From: Methanobrevibacter sp.
GTDB taxonomy: Archaea; Methanobacteriota; Methanobacteria; Methanobacteriales; Methanobacteriaceae
DNA: 64,000 nucleotides
Assembly (NCBI GenBank): GCA_017646885.1
Contig: JAGCLR010000230.1
Coordinates: forward strand, 73,954 to 137,953
Direction of reading: 5' to 3'
Part shown: positions 43,562 to 52,970 of the stretch, piece after piece
How the letters are laid out: the number at the start of each line of letters is the position of its first letter
Numbering within the stretch: position 1 is the stretch's first letter
Translations under genes and position numbers: made by a program
The notes under the pieces: generated by a model
Seen by the model: only the letters and a program-made list of their open reading frames with translations
What the model was told of the DNA's origin: nothing
The model's database searches: none

Positions 43562-44287
43562 ATGCCTGTTGCAAAGTCTTATGCTGAACTGGAAATCGTT
43601 GGCGATGTGTTCGTTTCTTCCGGTCGTCAGTATGTGAATGTTAAGATGAAGTCTGGCAAGCTGAAGACTGTTCGTTGGTATTCTGACGCAGAGTATCGGA
43701 AGATGTATCCTGAAGTGGTTGCCGTTGCTCGCTCTGCCGACCCTTTCTCCAAGAGTCAGAAGGAAGTCCTTGGTTTTACCAAGGGTTATATCACTATCTT
43801 TAAGGGCGATACCTATGCGGAAGTTGATTGGTTCCGAGCTTCCATCGCTCGCTATACTCGTTGGTGGGGTTGGTATATCATCTCTACTGAGGAAGTACCT
43901 ACCGATTTGCCAGAGGGCATCACTCCCATTCAGCTTCCTTGGGAAGTGGTTGGCCAGGAGGATGGTAATCTGAGGCCTGAGCATCTGGTTAAGGAAGCTG
44001 TTGAGTCCATCATTTATGATGAGTCTGAGTCTGAATTCCAGGGTGCTATTGGTGAGCGTCTAGATCTATATCTGACTGTTGAGCGAACCATTGAGCTGGA
44101 TGGTTCTTATGGTCGTTCTACTATGCACATCATGCGTGATGATTGCGGTAATCTGTTTGTTTGGACTACCGCTTCCAAAAGCTGGTCCGCAGGCACTGAG
44201 CATCATATCAAGGGTACTGTGAAAGACCATCGCAAGTATAGAAACGAGTGCCAGACTGTGCTTACTCGCTGTCTGGAAGTTAAGTAA
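43562..44287 (+). CDS. OB-fold-like hypothetical protein (241 aa)
   Basis: C-terminal TMHIMRDDCGNLFVWTTASK ... HHIKGTVKDHRKYRNECQTVLTRC has the strand pattern of an OB-fold seen in nucleic-acid proteins of Firmicutes phages. N-terminal domain unknown. Possibly ssDNA or RNA binding. Confidence 0.65.
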   Translation: MPVAKSYAELEIVGDVFVSSGRQYVNVKMKSGKLKTVRWYSDAEYRKMYPEVVAVARSADPFSKSQKEVLGFTKGYITIFKGDTYAEVDWFRASIARYTRWWGWYIISTEEVPTDLPEGITPIQLPWEVVGQEDGNLRPEHLVKEAVESIIYDESESEFQGAIGERLDLYLTVERTIELDGSYGRSTMHIMRDDCGNLFVWTTASKSWSAGTEHHIKGTVKDHRKYRNECQTVLTRCLEVK

Positions 44288-44292
44288 CTTCT

Positions 44293-44321
44293 TTGATTTT
44301 TCATAAAAAATATGTTATAAT
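44293..44321 (+). promoter_or_regulatory. Middle promoter for 44352 operon
   Basis: TTGATT 44293-44298, 17 bp, TATAAT 44316-44321. Confidence 0.85.
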
Positions 44322-44351
44322 ATTTATATAAGATAAAGGAGAAGTGATAAT

Positions 44352-44534
44352 ATGTTTGATGATTTGTTTCTCGCTTATGCGAAACATGAGCAGGAGAAGG
44401 AAGATGTCATTCAGATGATTCTTGCTGGAGCAAGAAATGGAGATAATCATTTGTCGTTCCAACTTGATGACGACTTCTCTGATGAAGATATTGAATATAT
44501 CAAGGAAGAAGTCTGCCGAAGACTTATGAGGTGA
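44352..44534 (+). CDS. Hypothetical protein (60 aa)
   Basis: Acidic helical protein; overlaps or abuts the next start. Confidence 0.7.
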   Translation: MFDDLFLAYAKHEQEKEDVIQMILAGARNGDNHLSFQLDDDFSDEDIEYIKEEVCRRLMR

Positions 44535-44536
44535 AT

Positions 44537-45853
44537 ATGATAGATTATCGTTATTCCCAGTCTGAGTTTGATACATTGCTTTTCCAGTTTCGGAGTGCAA
44601 TTGAATGCGGTGAATATACCGAAAAAATTCCATATGAAACTTGGAGAAAGCTGAAAAAGCTCGCTGGACCTTTTGTAATTGAATATGAATCTCCGTTTGT
44701 GCGGATTAAGAGTTGTTTTATCTGTATAGATGGAACTGAAACTTGGGATACTGTTTATTCCGCAAAGACTTATGATTGGGGTTTTGGTCGCTTCTTCTAT
44801 GATGAAGTTATTAAGAAGGAGCGGAACAAAGATATGACACTTAATTCTGCAAATAGCGCAACTTTTACTTGTAATACCGCAGATATTAATCGTAATGTAT
44901 GGGATCAGTTGACTGGCACTTCTATTGATACCGCCACACTTGAGACTAAGGCGGATTATATGAGCTATTATGATTATGATAGTGATAGTACCACTGGCTG
45001 TCCTAATTATGGCACTACTACCAATCATACCATTAAGATTAATGGTGACTCTCTATCCAGTAATTCTCTTTATATAACTAAAGATGACTACAATGGCATC
45101 TGGGGAGGCGCTGGAACCGCAGTAACAAATATTTCTACCATTGGTGACCGAGTTAATGTGCTTGAAAGCCAGATGGAACAGCTGATGAATGAAAATAAAA
45201 AGGAGAATGACACTATGATGAAGGGTATCAATTTTGATTTCGGTCCTTGCGGCAATACTGTCCGTCTGTCTATGTATGGCATGGCTATCCAGAATATCTC
45301 CGGTGAGTGGGTGAGCTATAACCCTGATTCTCGTGAGATTATCAATGTTGATGTATTCAACATGGCTGATGGCGGCAAGTATATGTACAAGATGCCTGTG
45401 GCAATTGCCGACGTCAAGGAGGGCGACATTGTCATCCACAACCGCGTTCCCATGTTCGTGACTGCCATTAACGAGAATGGCACTTTTGAGGTGACTGATG
45501 TTCGTGCTGGCGAGACCAAGAACATCATTCCTACTCGCAATATGTTTGGCTTTAACTTTATGACCAAGGTTGTGAGCCTGTTCGGCGCATTTACTGACGC
45601 GCCCACTGCCGATCAGCCTTTCGGTAATATGCTGCCTTTCCTGATGATGGGTGACAATAAGGATATTGACCCTATGATGATGTTCTTCATGATGGGTCAG
45701 GGCGGCACTAATGTCATGGCTAACCCTATGATGATGTATTTCATGATGAAGGATAATAAGGATTTTGACCCCATGCTGATGTTCATGATGATGAACCAGA
45801 ATCACACCTGCAACTGCGGCAAGCATGTTGAGAAGCCTGACGTTCAGAAGTAA
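44537..45853 (+). CDS. Three-part fusion protein with Met-rich tail (438 aa)
   Basis: Part 1 (1-98) is a small alpha/beta domain; part 2 (100-225) is Ser/Thr/Asn-rich ending in a coiled coil (VNVLESQMEQLMNENKKEND); part 3 (228-438) is a beta domain with a tail of MMM-rich repeats (MLPFLMMG, DPMMMFFMMG, ANPMMMYFMM, DPMLMFMMMN). Strong internal ribosome sites precede ATG 44835 and ATG 45216, so parts 2 and 3 may also be made alone. Function unknown. Confidence 0.7.
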   Translation: MIDYRYSQSEFDTLLFQFRSAIECGEYTEKIPYETWRKLKKLAGPFVIEYESPFVRIKSCFICIDGTETWDTVYSAKTYDWGFGRFFYDEVIKKERNKDMTLNSANSATFTCNTADINRNVWDQLTGTSIDTATLETKADYMSYYDYDSDSTTGCPNYGTTTNHTIKINGDSLSSNSLYITKDDYNGIWGGAGTAVTNISTIGDRVNVLESQMEQLMNENKKENDTMMKGINFDFGPCGNTVRLSMYGMAIQNISGEWVSYNPDSREIINVDVFNMADGGKYMYKMPVAIADVKEGDIVIHNRVPMFVTAINENGTFEVTDVRAGETKNIIPTRNMFGFNFMTKVVSLFGAFTDAPTADQPFGNMLPFLMMGDNKDIDPMMMFFMMGQGGTNVMANPMMMYFMMKDNKDFDPMLMFMMMNQNHTCNCGKHVEKPDVQK

Positions 45854-45872
45854 CCTTTCTCCCTCTATAAAG

Positions 45873-45928
45873 CTCTCTGTTTAGCAGCAGAGAGCTTTTT
45901 TGATTTTTTATAAAAAATATGTTATAAT
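45873..45928 (+). promoter_or_regulatory. Fused terminator-promoter
   Basis: Stem AAAGCTCTCTG/CAGAGAGCTTT with U tract carrying TTGATT (45900-45905); TATAAT 45923-45928. Confidence 0.85.
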
Positions 45929-45971
45929 ATATATGTAAGGTAAAGAAAGAGGGAAAAGGAGTTGTTGCCAA

Positions 45972-47738
45972 ATGCTTATTGAGAGAATTAGTTCTGAAGA
46001 GCTGGGCATGATGGATACTTGGCGCAGATGGAATGCGTGGAATGAAGAGTCCACCAATCGTAAAGGTCATTATGCCCCGATGGCCAGTATTCTTCATGAA
46101 TGGGACCTTCGTAAAAGTGAATACCTTGCTAAGATGTTTGGTGACGCTCTGATGATGACCAAGCATATTGATTATCAGAAGTCCTATGAAGAGCTTCAGA
46201 ATGAACTGAGCGACATGATGCGACCTGGGGCTTGTTGCGGTCGCGCCGGTCGTAATGGTTATGAATTTTTCCGGAATTGGAATAAGTTTATTTATGACAG
46301 TTATAATCATTTTAATGATAACCAGCTTGATGGTTTAAATCGTTTAATGAGCGATGATTGTCTTATCAATAACACTTATGATGGCTATTCTTTTGAGGTT
46401 ACCCGGCGAGATGGAAAGCCTTTCCGAGTAAATCGTGGCTGTAAAACTTCTAAGACTCTCGGTAAGTTAGCAGATATTTTTGACATTCCTGGTTGGGAAG
46501 ATTTCCGAATCTGCCATTCTCAGATTCTGAATCAAAAAGCTTTGGGTGGCAATCTGACGATTTCCATTCATCCTCTTGACTATATGACTATGAGCGATAA
46601 CTCCTATGGTTGGGAGAGTTGTATGTCTTGGGAGAAAGAGGGTGGCTATCGACAGGGTACTGTTGAGATGATGAATTCCAGAAGTGTAGTTATCGCCTAT
46701 CTGGCTGGAGATGACCAGATGCGTATTGATGATGACTATTGGAATAGCAAGAAATGGCGTCAGCTGTTTATTGTTGACCATAATCTTATTGCCGGTGTTA
46801 AGGACTACCCTTATCATAATGAAACCCTCGGTCTGGAAGTTGTTAAATGGCTTAAAGAGTTGGCCGGCGAAAAGCTTGGTTGGCACTATGAAGATATTAT
46901 TCCTTATGAGTTTGATGGGAAGAAAATTCATCTGGATTATTTACCAGAAGAGAAGAATGATTTTTCTTTGGACATTGCCACTGGTGCCATGTATAATGAC
47001 TTCGGCTGTCTGGATTATCACTGGATGTGTTTTTCAATTGATATTGACCCCGATGAAATTCGTGGTTCTAATAACTCTGGCTGGTGTAATACCTATTTGC
47101 TGGTTCATTATAGTGGAACTTCTCAATGTATGATTTGCGGTGAGCTTGACCCTGACTTTGAGGATGAATCTTGTCTGGCTTGCCAGGATTGTCAGGAGCG
47201 ACGTCGCTGTGATTGTTGTGGAGAAGTTGTATCTGAGACTTGGTGTGTTGATGGCGTAGACCTTTGTGAGTATTGTTGGGACAACCGTGTGTATGAATGC
47301 GCTGCGTGCGGAGAAAATCATTATGATGAGAATATGACCCCCATCCATATTATTCCTCGCTTGACCATTAGAGAGCAGAATGAATTGAGAAAGACTTGGT
47401 TTGATCATAATGGTTATTGGTGTTGTGGTTTTGCTAATAGTAAGGAAGATTTGGATGATGCTGAGTTCAATCTTTATCATGAACATCATCCCAGCGCTTG
47501 GATTTGTGCTGATGATAAAACTTGCTTGGAAAAGCTCGTAGAGATGTATCTGAAGCCCGGCGAGCGTCCTCATCTGAGAGAGTGGCGCTGGACCAAGGAG
47601 ATCTGTGTGTATCTGGACCAGTTGAATGAAGATGGAATTAATCTTATGGCCTGGGGTTATGAGAATGATAACGAGGGCTACATCAACAGCTTTGGCCGTC
47701 ATGAGATTAGTCCTACTAGATTCATTGAGCTTCTTTGA
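45972..47738 (+). CDS. Large zinc-cluster protein (588 aa)
   Basis: Central block LTISIHPLDYMTMSDNSYGW, then CMSWEKEGGYRQGTVEMMNS is shared with the protein at 51201. Residues 385-450 hold a dense Cys array (CMICGELD, CLACQDCQERRRCDCCGE, CEYCWDNRVYECAACGE), likely three zinc sites. A large phage family without known activity; may bind nucleic acid or ribosome-associated targets. Confidence 0.78.
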   Translation: MLIERISSEELGMMDTWRRWNAWNEESTNRKGHYAPMASILHEWDLRKSEYLAKMFGDALMMTKHIDYQKSYEELQNELSDMMRPGACCGRAGRNGYEFFRNWNKFIYDSYNHFNDNQLDGLNRLMSDDCLINNTYDGYSFEVTRRDGKPFRVNRGCKTSKTLGKLADIFDIPGWEDFRICHSQILNQKALGGNLTISIHPLDYMTMSDNSYGWESCMSWEKEGGYRQGTVEMMNSRSVVIAYLAGDDQMRIDDDYWNSKKWRQLFIVDHNLIAGVKDYPYHNETLGLEVVKWLKELAGEKLGWHYEDIIPYEFDGKKIHLDYLPEEKNDFSLDIATGAMYNDFGCLDYHWMCFSIDIDPDEIRGSNNSGWCNTYLLVHYSGTSQCMICGELDPDFEDESCLACQDCQERRRCDCCGEVVSETWCVDGVDLCEYCWDNRVYECAACGENHYDENMTPIHIIPRLTIREQNELRKTWFDHNGYWCCGFANSKEDLDDAEFNLYHEHHPSAWICADDKTCLEKLVEMYLKPGERPHLREWRWTKEICVYLDQLNEDGINLMAWGYENDNEGYINSFGRHEISPTRFIELL

Positions 47739-47763
47739 TTTTTATAAAAAAAAATGTTATAAT
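47735..47763 (+). promoter_or_regulatory. Middle promoter for the gene at 47834
   Basis: TTGATT 47735-47740, 17 bp, TATAAT 47758-47763. It overlaps the stop TGA of the upstream gene. Confidence 0.82.
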
Positions 47764-47833
47764 ATATATGTAAGGTAAAGGAAGAAAGCCTTACGAAATC
47801 AAAAAATATTTTATTAAGAAAGGTTTGTGTATT

Positions 47834-48232
47834 ATGGAGAAGATTACTAAGCGCGAGATGTTTGAGGCTATTATTGCTCTGGCTACTGATGGTGAGATGA
47901 AGTATGAGGCTGAGGCTTTCGTTAACTTCTGCGAGAATGAGATTGCCCTGCTGGATAAGAAGGCTGCTAAGGCTAAGGAGCGTGCCGCTACCAAGAAGGC
48001 TGAGGGTGACGAGCTGACTGAGGCTGTTCGTGCCGCTATGAGCACTGAGGAGTTTGAGCCTATCGCTGATATCGCCGCTCGTATTGAGGGCGAGGATGTC
48101 ACCGTGGCTAAGGTCCAGTATCGTCTGACCCAGCTGGTTAAGAATGGTGAGGCCGAGAAGGAGCAGATTACTGTTTCCGGTGGCGAAGGCCAGAAGTCTC
48201 GTAAGATTATGGCTTACAAGCTGATTGGCTGA
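47834..48232 (+). CDS. Winged-helix regulator family, copy 3 (132 aa)
   Basis: Begins MEKITKREMFEAIIAL as in copies at 26644 and 29793; Ala/Lys/Glu linker, then a diverged wHTH (PIADIAARIEGEDVTVAKVQYRL) and basic end. Strong codon bias. Confidence 0.8.
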   Translation: MEKITKREMFEAIIALATDGEMKYEAEAFVNFCENEIALLDKKAAKAKERAATKKAEGDELTEAVRAAMSTEEFEPIADIAARIEGEDVTVAKVQYRLTQLVKNGEAEKEQITVSGGEGQKSRKIMAYKLIG

Positions 48233-48278
48233 GATAGGCTTCCTAAATATGTCTGGTCAGGTAATGACATAGACTATT

Positions 48279-48316
48279 CTAAGTGGCTCTCTTAATTGAG
48301 AGCCACTTTTTCTTTA
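48279..48316 (+). terminator. Terminator
   Basis: AAGTGGCTCTC/GAGAGCCACTT stem with U tail. Confidence 0.9.
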
Positions 48317-48396
48317 ATCTGCTCCGGCCGGCCTTGGTCGCACCTTCCGACATGTCAAAAGCAAAAGAGCATTTAGAATTTTTTGTCGAAAAAACA

Positions 48397-48440
48397 GAAA
48401 AAGGCTGATATGCATAAAAAATACATATCAGCCTTTTAAA
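48397..48440 (-). terminator. Terminator of the beta-helix gene
   Basis: AAGGCTGATATG/CATATCAGCCTT stem with U tract on the minus strand. Confidence 0.9.
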
Positions 48441-48441
48441 A

Positions 48442-49170
48442 TCATTCTGCGACAACAGTAAAGATGCCGTCTTCTTCAATAACCTTATAACCAGGAGCAA
48501 CAAAGTTGCCTTCTTCAGCCTCCATGGGGTTAAATCCATGGAACTTTCCGCCTTTAACAACAATATTAGCAGTTTCACGACTATTATTTTTAATGTTTAA
48601 AGTCCACTGAGGAGTTTCACATTTGAATTCTCCACCAAGAATTTCAACTTGACCATTGTTAGAAGCATAAATTAAATCATAATGGTCGCTATCTTCTGGT
48701 GAGTGAGCGCCAACGTTAGTAAAATAACCATTTTTAATAACAACTTTTCCATTATCTGTTGCCCAAACAGCCATACTCCAGCCGCTCTTATCCAAACCAT
48801 TAATAATACCATTGCCGTCTAAAGTTAAAGTTCCTTCAACAACTTTAAATACGCCATCACCAACAGTATCCTCAGAAATGGTAAGCTCACCATTATTAGT
48901 GATAGTGGTATCAGTTGAAATAACAAAAGCGGTAGGTGCGTCAATAGATTCAGTAATAGTAATATTACCACCATTTGCGATAGCTTCAGTCAATTCTTCT
49001 AAAGATTTAACAGATAATACTTCAGCAGCAATTTCAGTTAAAACGCCAGCTTCGAGCATAATGTACATTTTATTCTCCTCTGGCTTAAAAATCATGCTAC
49101 CAATTTCAACAGTAGCTAAATCTTCTTCGTTAATAAGATATGAATGTTTTCTTGTAGTAACGATCATCAT
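48442..49170 (-). CDS. Right-handed beta-helix protein (242 aa)
   Basis: Residues 70-215 show short repeating strands (TDTTITNNGELTISED, GTLTLDGNGIINGL, GKVVIKNGYFTNV, GQVEILGGEF, ANIVVKGGKF) typical of a parallel beta-helix. Such proteins decorate heads or form receptor-binding fibres and depolymerases; no catalytic residues seen. No TAG, high-expression codons, terminator after: probably a structural protein placed in the early arm. Confidence 0.75.
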   Translation of the reverse strand: MMIVTTRKHSYLINEEDLATVEIGSMIFKPEENKMYIMLEAGVLTEIAAEVLSVKSLEELTEAIANGGNITITESIDAPTAFVISTDTTITNNGELTISEDTVGDGVFKVVEGTLTLDGNGIINGLDKSGWSMAVWATDNGKVVIKNGYFTNVGAHSPEDSDHYDLIYASNNGQVEILGGEFKCETPQWTLNIKNNSRETANIVVKGGKFHGFNPMEAEEGNFVAPGYKVIEEDGIFTVVAE

Positions 49171-49258
49171 TTTGAAACACTCTCCTTTCTTCTAAATATT
49201 AAAATTGTTTAAATTAATATTTTTATTTTTGGCCAATCTAAATTTATAATGCTTCAAC

Positions 49259-49287
49259 TTGACTTTTATTAAATTATATGTTACAAT
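49259..49287 (+). promoter_or_regulatory. Promoter for the gene at 49309
   Basis: TTGACT 49259-49264, 17 bp, TACAAT 49282-49287. Confidence 0.8.
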
Positions 49288-49308
49288 ATAATAAAGGAGT
49301 GTGATAAA

Positions 49309-50091
49309 GTGAAATATTGTTTATCTGCTCGTCAGCCAGATAGTGTTTTGAAGAAAGCTGATGAAATTAAAATTGAATTACGAGATTATAGAGCAATTCC
49401 TGATTATATTGATAAGTATCCAGATAAAGTATTAATTCTTGAAATGGAAAATGAATTACCAGAAAAATTTAATTGGGAACTAATTGAAATGTATAGTAAA
49501 AAGCATATTAATTTCTATTGTGCTACTGCTAATAAAAATCAAATGATTGAATGCCATTTAAGAGAGATTAAATATTATTATAGATATGTAATTACATCTT
49601 TTTATGAGTTAGAAGCATTAAAGAATTTAAATGTAGCATATGTTTTAATCGGCGCTCCTCTTATCTTTGATTTAAAGAATGTTGCTCGCTATGGCATTCC
49701 AGTTAGAGCAATTCCTAATATGGCATATGAGCCTTATTTAGACCATGCTGATGGCATTTGCGGCGGATGGATTCGTCCAGAAGATACAGACAAATATGGA
49801 GAATATATTTCTGTATTTGAATTTTATGCTCCAAAGAAATTGGAGAAAGAAGCTACTTTATATCATGTATATGCCGAAAATGGTAAGTGGCCCGGCAATT
49901 TAAATCTTCTTATTGATTTTCTTGGTGTTGATGCTAATAATCAAGCTATTTTTGATGAAGAGAATTTTGCCGAAACTAGAATGAACTGTAAGCAACGCTG
50001 TATGTCAACCGGCACATGCCATTATTGCGTTGAACAGATTAAATTTATTGACACAATTTATAAATACCGCAATAAAAAGAGAGAAAATTGA
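49309..50091 (+). CDS. TIM-barrel-like hypothetical protein (260 aa)
   Basis: Alternating strands and helices (KVLILEMENE, NFYCATANK, YVITSFYELEALKNL, AYVLIGAPLIFDL, PVRAIPNMAYEPYLD) as in a barrel; C-terminal Cys group (CKQRCMSTGTCHYC) may hold a metal cluster. A-ending codons unlike its neighbours suggest separate origin. U32-peptidase-like or radical enzyme alternatives cannot be settled. Confidence 0.65.
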   Translation: MKYCLSARQPDSVLKKADEIKIELRDYRAIPDYIDKYPDKVLILEMENELPEKFNWELIEMYSKKHINFYCATANKNQMIECHLREIKYYYRYVITSFYELEALKNLNVAYVLIGAPLIFDLKNVARYGIPVRAIPNMAYEPYLDHADGICGGWIRPEDTDKYGEYISVFEFYAPKKLEKEATLYHVYAENGKWPGNLNLLIDFLGVDANNQAIFDEENFAETRMNCKQRCMSTGTCHYCVEQIKFIDTIYKYRNKKREN

Positions 50092-50116
50092 TTTTTTATT
50101 TAATTTATGATATAAT
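50088..50116 (+). promoter_or_regulatory. Middle promoter for the peptidase operon
   Basis: TTGATT 50088-50093, 17 bp, TATAAT 50111-50116; the -35 overlaps the upstream stop codon. Confidence 0.82.
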
Positions 50117-50158
50117 ATTTATATAAAGAAAAGTATATATCATAAGGTGGTGCGTTGA

Positions 50159-51229
50159 TTGAAAACTCTAAATCAGCAAGAGCTGAAATCTATTGAACAG
50201 TTTTTTCAGCTCAAGCAACCTCAGTTGCTGAAAGCTATGAAGCATTATTTGAATTCTAAATATGAGAAGGTTATTGCGACTAAGCAGTATTTGATTGCCG
50301 TTGGTGATATTCCGGTCGGACTGGTGGCCCATCTTGATACAGTTTTTAAGAATCCACCTGATAATATTTTTTACGATAGAGTGAAGAATGTTATGTGGAG
50401 TCCTGAAGGTCTTGGTGCTGATGATAGAGCTGGTGTATATGCTATTGTTCAAATTTTAAAGTCTGGTCTTCGCCCCACTATTATCTTTACCACTGATGAA
50501 GAGCGCGGTTGTATTGGTGCCGACGCCCTAGTAAAGGATATTCCGCAGGCAGTTACTTCTTTGAAGTATATCATTCAGCTTGATCGCCGTGGAGCCAACG
50601 ATTGCGTCTTTTATGATTGTCATAATTCTGATTTTGACGCATATGTTGAATCTTTTGGATTTGTAACCAATTTCGGCAGCTTTTCTGATATTAGCTCTAT
50701 TTGCCCCCGATGGGGTGTAGCAGGTGTTAATCTGTCTATTGGATATTACAATGAGCATTCTGTTTCTGAAGTCCTGTGTGTTGGGCAAATGTTTGATACC
50801 ATTCAGAAAGTAAAGAAAATGCTTGAATGCGCAGAAAATGCTCCGAGTTTTGAGTATATTGAAGGATTCTCTTATTCCAAGTGGTTTAAGAAATATGCTG
50901 CCGCGCATCCAGAAGAAGATGATGATGATTTTGGCTGGGACCCTTCTTATGGCATCAGCAAGGCTGATTGGGCAAGATTTATGGAGCCTCAAATTAAATG
51001 TAATGATTGTAAAACTTGGGACTATGATTATAATCTTTTTCCCACTAAGACTGAAGATGGAAAAACCATCTTCTTGTGTTCTGATTGTGTAAGTAATCAT
51101 AAGCACCTTCATTGGTGTAAAACTTGTGGAGAGCCATTCATTGATAAGTCTCTCCCTAAAGGCAAGATTTATCAATGTAAAGACTGTAGAGGTAAAATGA
51201 ATGACGACACCAAATCTCAGCAAAATTAA
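50159..51229 (+). CDS. M20/M42-like metallopeptidase with zinc ribbon (356 aa)
   Basis: Di-zinc hydrolase motifs: VGLVAHLDTVF (near 60), GLGADDRAGVYA (near 85), TTDEERGCIGA (near 115), QLDRRGANDC (near 142) and a late GYYNEHSVSE (near 202). C-terminus has a Cys8 double ribbon (CNDCKTW ... CSDC, CKTCGEP ... CKDC). Peptidase cleaving small peptides or another amide; the ribbon may direct it. TTG start behind AAGGTGG. Confidence 0.8.
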   Translation: MKTLNQQELKSIEQFFQLKQPQLLKAMKHYLNSKYEKVIATKQYLIAVGDIPVGLVAHLDTVFKNPPDNIFYDRVKNVMWSPEGLGADDRAGVYAIVQILKSGLRPTIIFTTDEERGCIGADALVKDIPQAVTSLKYIIQLDRRGANDCVFYDCHNSDFDAYVESFGFVTNFGSFSDISSICPRWGVAGVNLSIGYYNEHSVSEVLCVGQMFDTIQKVKKMLECAENAPSFEYIEGFSYSKWFKKYAAAHPEEDDDDFGWDPSYGISKADWARFMEPQIKCNDCKTWDYDYNLFPTKTEDGKTIFLCSDCVSNHKHLHWCKTCGEPFIDKSLPKGKIYQCKDCRGKMNDDTKSQQN

Positions 51230-52652
51230 AGAGGATTTTGATAAAGTAATTCAATATTCTCAGCAAATTCCTAATCCAAAAACCGAGCGGTTATTTGATG
51301 TTTGGTGGGAATGTAAGAAGGACTTTATTGATTTATTCGGAGGGAAATATATTTATGAATTTCCCTATAAAATTTCTTTTGATTTAAGCGCAAAAGAAAA
51401 GCATGATAGAGTGATTAGATTTGCCGGACAGGTAGAGAGCACATATGGCTATTCTCAATTGGCTGAGTTTATTGAAAAGCAAGAAGAGGGTTTTTTCAAA
51501 AATTTAACCGTTGAAGATTATATCATGTGGAGTGGTAAAGTTATTAAAAAAGGCACTAAACTGGTTAAAGCATTCAAGAATTTTATTAAGAATGAGAAAA
51601 GTCTTACTGACATTCAGAATGAAGCCAGTAGAATTATCCAAGAGGATAAGATTGAAGGTACTCTGTGTTTATCTGTTCATCCTTTGGATTTCTTGTCTTT
51701 GAGTGAAAATACATATAATTGGCGTTCTTGTCACTCTCTTGATGGCGAGTATCGTGCCGGTAATCTGTCTTATATGATGGATAAGCATACAATTGTTTGT
51801 TATCTTAAGGGCGCTGACAATGTTAATTTACAGGCCTTTCATCCAGATGTAAAGTGGAACTCTAAAAAGTGGAGAGTTCTTCTGTACATTTCCAGTGATT
51901 GGAATATGATTTTCGCCGGTCGACAGTATCCTTTTGAGTCTAAGACCGGTATGGATATTGTATTGAGAGAAGTTTTGCGAGATGTAGGAATTGCCAAGAA
52001 AGATAATAAGAATAATGGTTTCCGCCAGTCTTGTTGGACAGACTGGAACAATACTTTAATTTCAAAGTGCGAGTTAAGCAACGGAGTTAAAATTGATTTT
52101 GAATCTCCATATGTTCCAGTAGGTGGGCATCTGATTGAATTAGATAAATTGTTTGCCGATGGTATTGGAGCAAAGAATTATAATGATGTACTTTACTCTT
52201 CTTGCTATAAGCCTATTTACGCATTTAAGTATATGACTTATCCTTGGGATGTAGAGCCTGGCGGAGTCCCGATGACCGTTAAGGGAAAGACTGCTTTTAA
52301 CATTGGTGGTTTTACTTATTGTTTGTGGTGTGGTGAGAAAGAGTGCCTCACAGGTGCCGAAACAATGATGTGCGAAAAGTGTGAGTTGGAACATGGTACA
52401 TCTGAAAATGATTTGTTTACAACTTGTGACAATTGTGGCAGGCGCATTTATACCGATGATTCATATGCGGTTGGTGATGATAATGTTTGTCAGCATTGCT
52501 TTGATAAGTATACTCGTCATTGCGATTGCTGTGAAGAAGTTGTATATGATGATTAGATTTGTTATCATGAAGGAACTCAGCAATATGTTTGTAAATATTG
52601 TTATGAAGAATTAAATGAAATGAATGAAAAGGAGTATTCTATTTATGGCTAA
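51201..52652 (+). CDS. Large zinc-cluster protein, second copy, with one recoded TAG (483 aa)
   Basis: LCLSVHPLDFLSLSENTYNW, then SCHSLDGEYRAGNL matches the block in 45972-47738. Cys clusters follow (CLWCGEKEC, CEKCELEHG, CDNCGRR, CQHC, CDCCEE). TAG at 52554-52556 (VVYDD-TAG-ICYHEG) continues in frame through CKYC, completing the last zinc finger, to TAA 52650-52652. This shows TAG readthrough also on the plus strand. Overlaps the peptidase gene by 29 bp. Confidence 0.8.
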
Positions 52653-52968
52653 GGGCGCAGTTGCAAAGGAAAATGTTACCAAAATTCTTGCCGAGGCATT
52701 CGGTAATAACTTTATTGGTGAATATGACAAGAAAATTTATGTATGGGCAAATGATGGCGGAGAAATGGTTCAGATTGCCATGTCTTTAACTTGCCCCAAG
52801 AATCCTATCCAGGTAGATACTTCTGTAACTACTACTTCTGGAGACTGGGATTTTAGTGACAATCCTAAGATTAACACTACCGTAGCTGTAGCGAATGCTG
52901 CTCCCGCTGAAATTACTGCGGAAGAGAAGGCAAATATCGCAGATTTGATGGCAAAACTTGGATTGTAA
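52645..52968 (+). CDS. Hypothetical protein (107 aa)
   Basis: ATG 52645 (AAGGAG 10 nt upstream) overlaps the end of the zinc protein. Beta-rich N-terminus and a Thr/Asp segment, C-terminal helix EEKANIADLMAKLGL. Confidence 0.75.
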   Translation: MAKGAVAKENVTKILAEAFGNNFIGEYDKKIYVWANDGGEMVQIAMSLTCPKNPIQVDTSVTTTSGDWDFSDNPKINTTVAVANAAPAEITAEEKANIADLMAKLGL

Positions 52969-52970
52969 TT

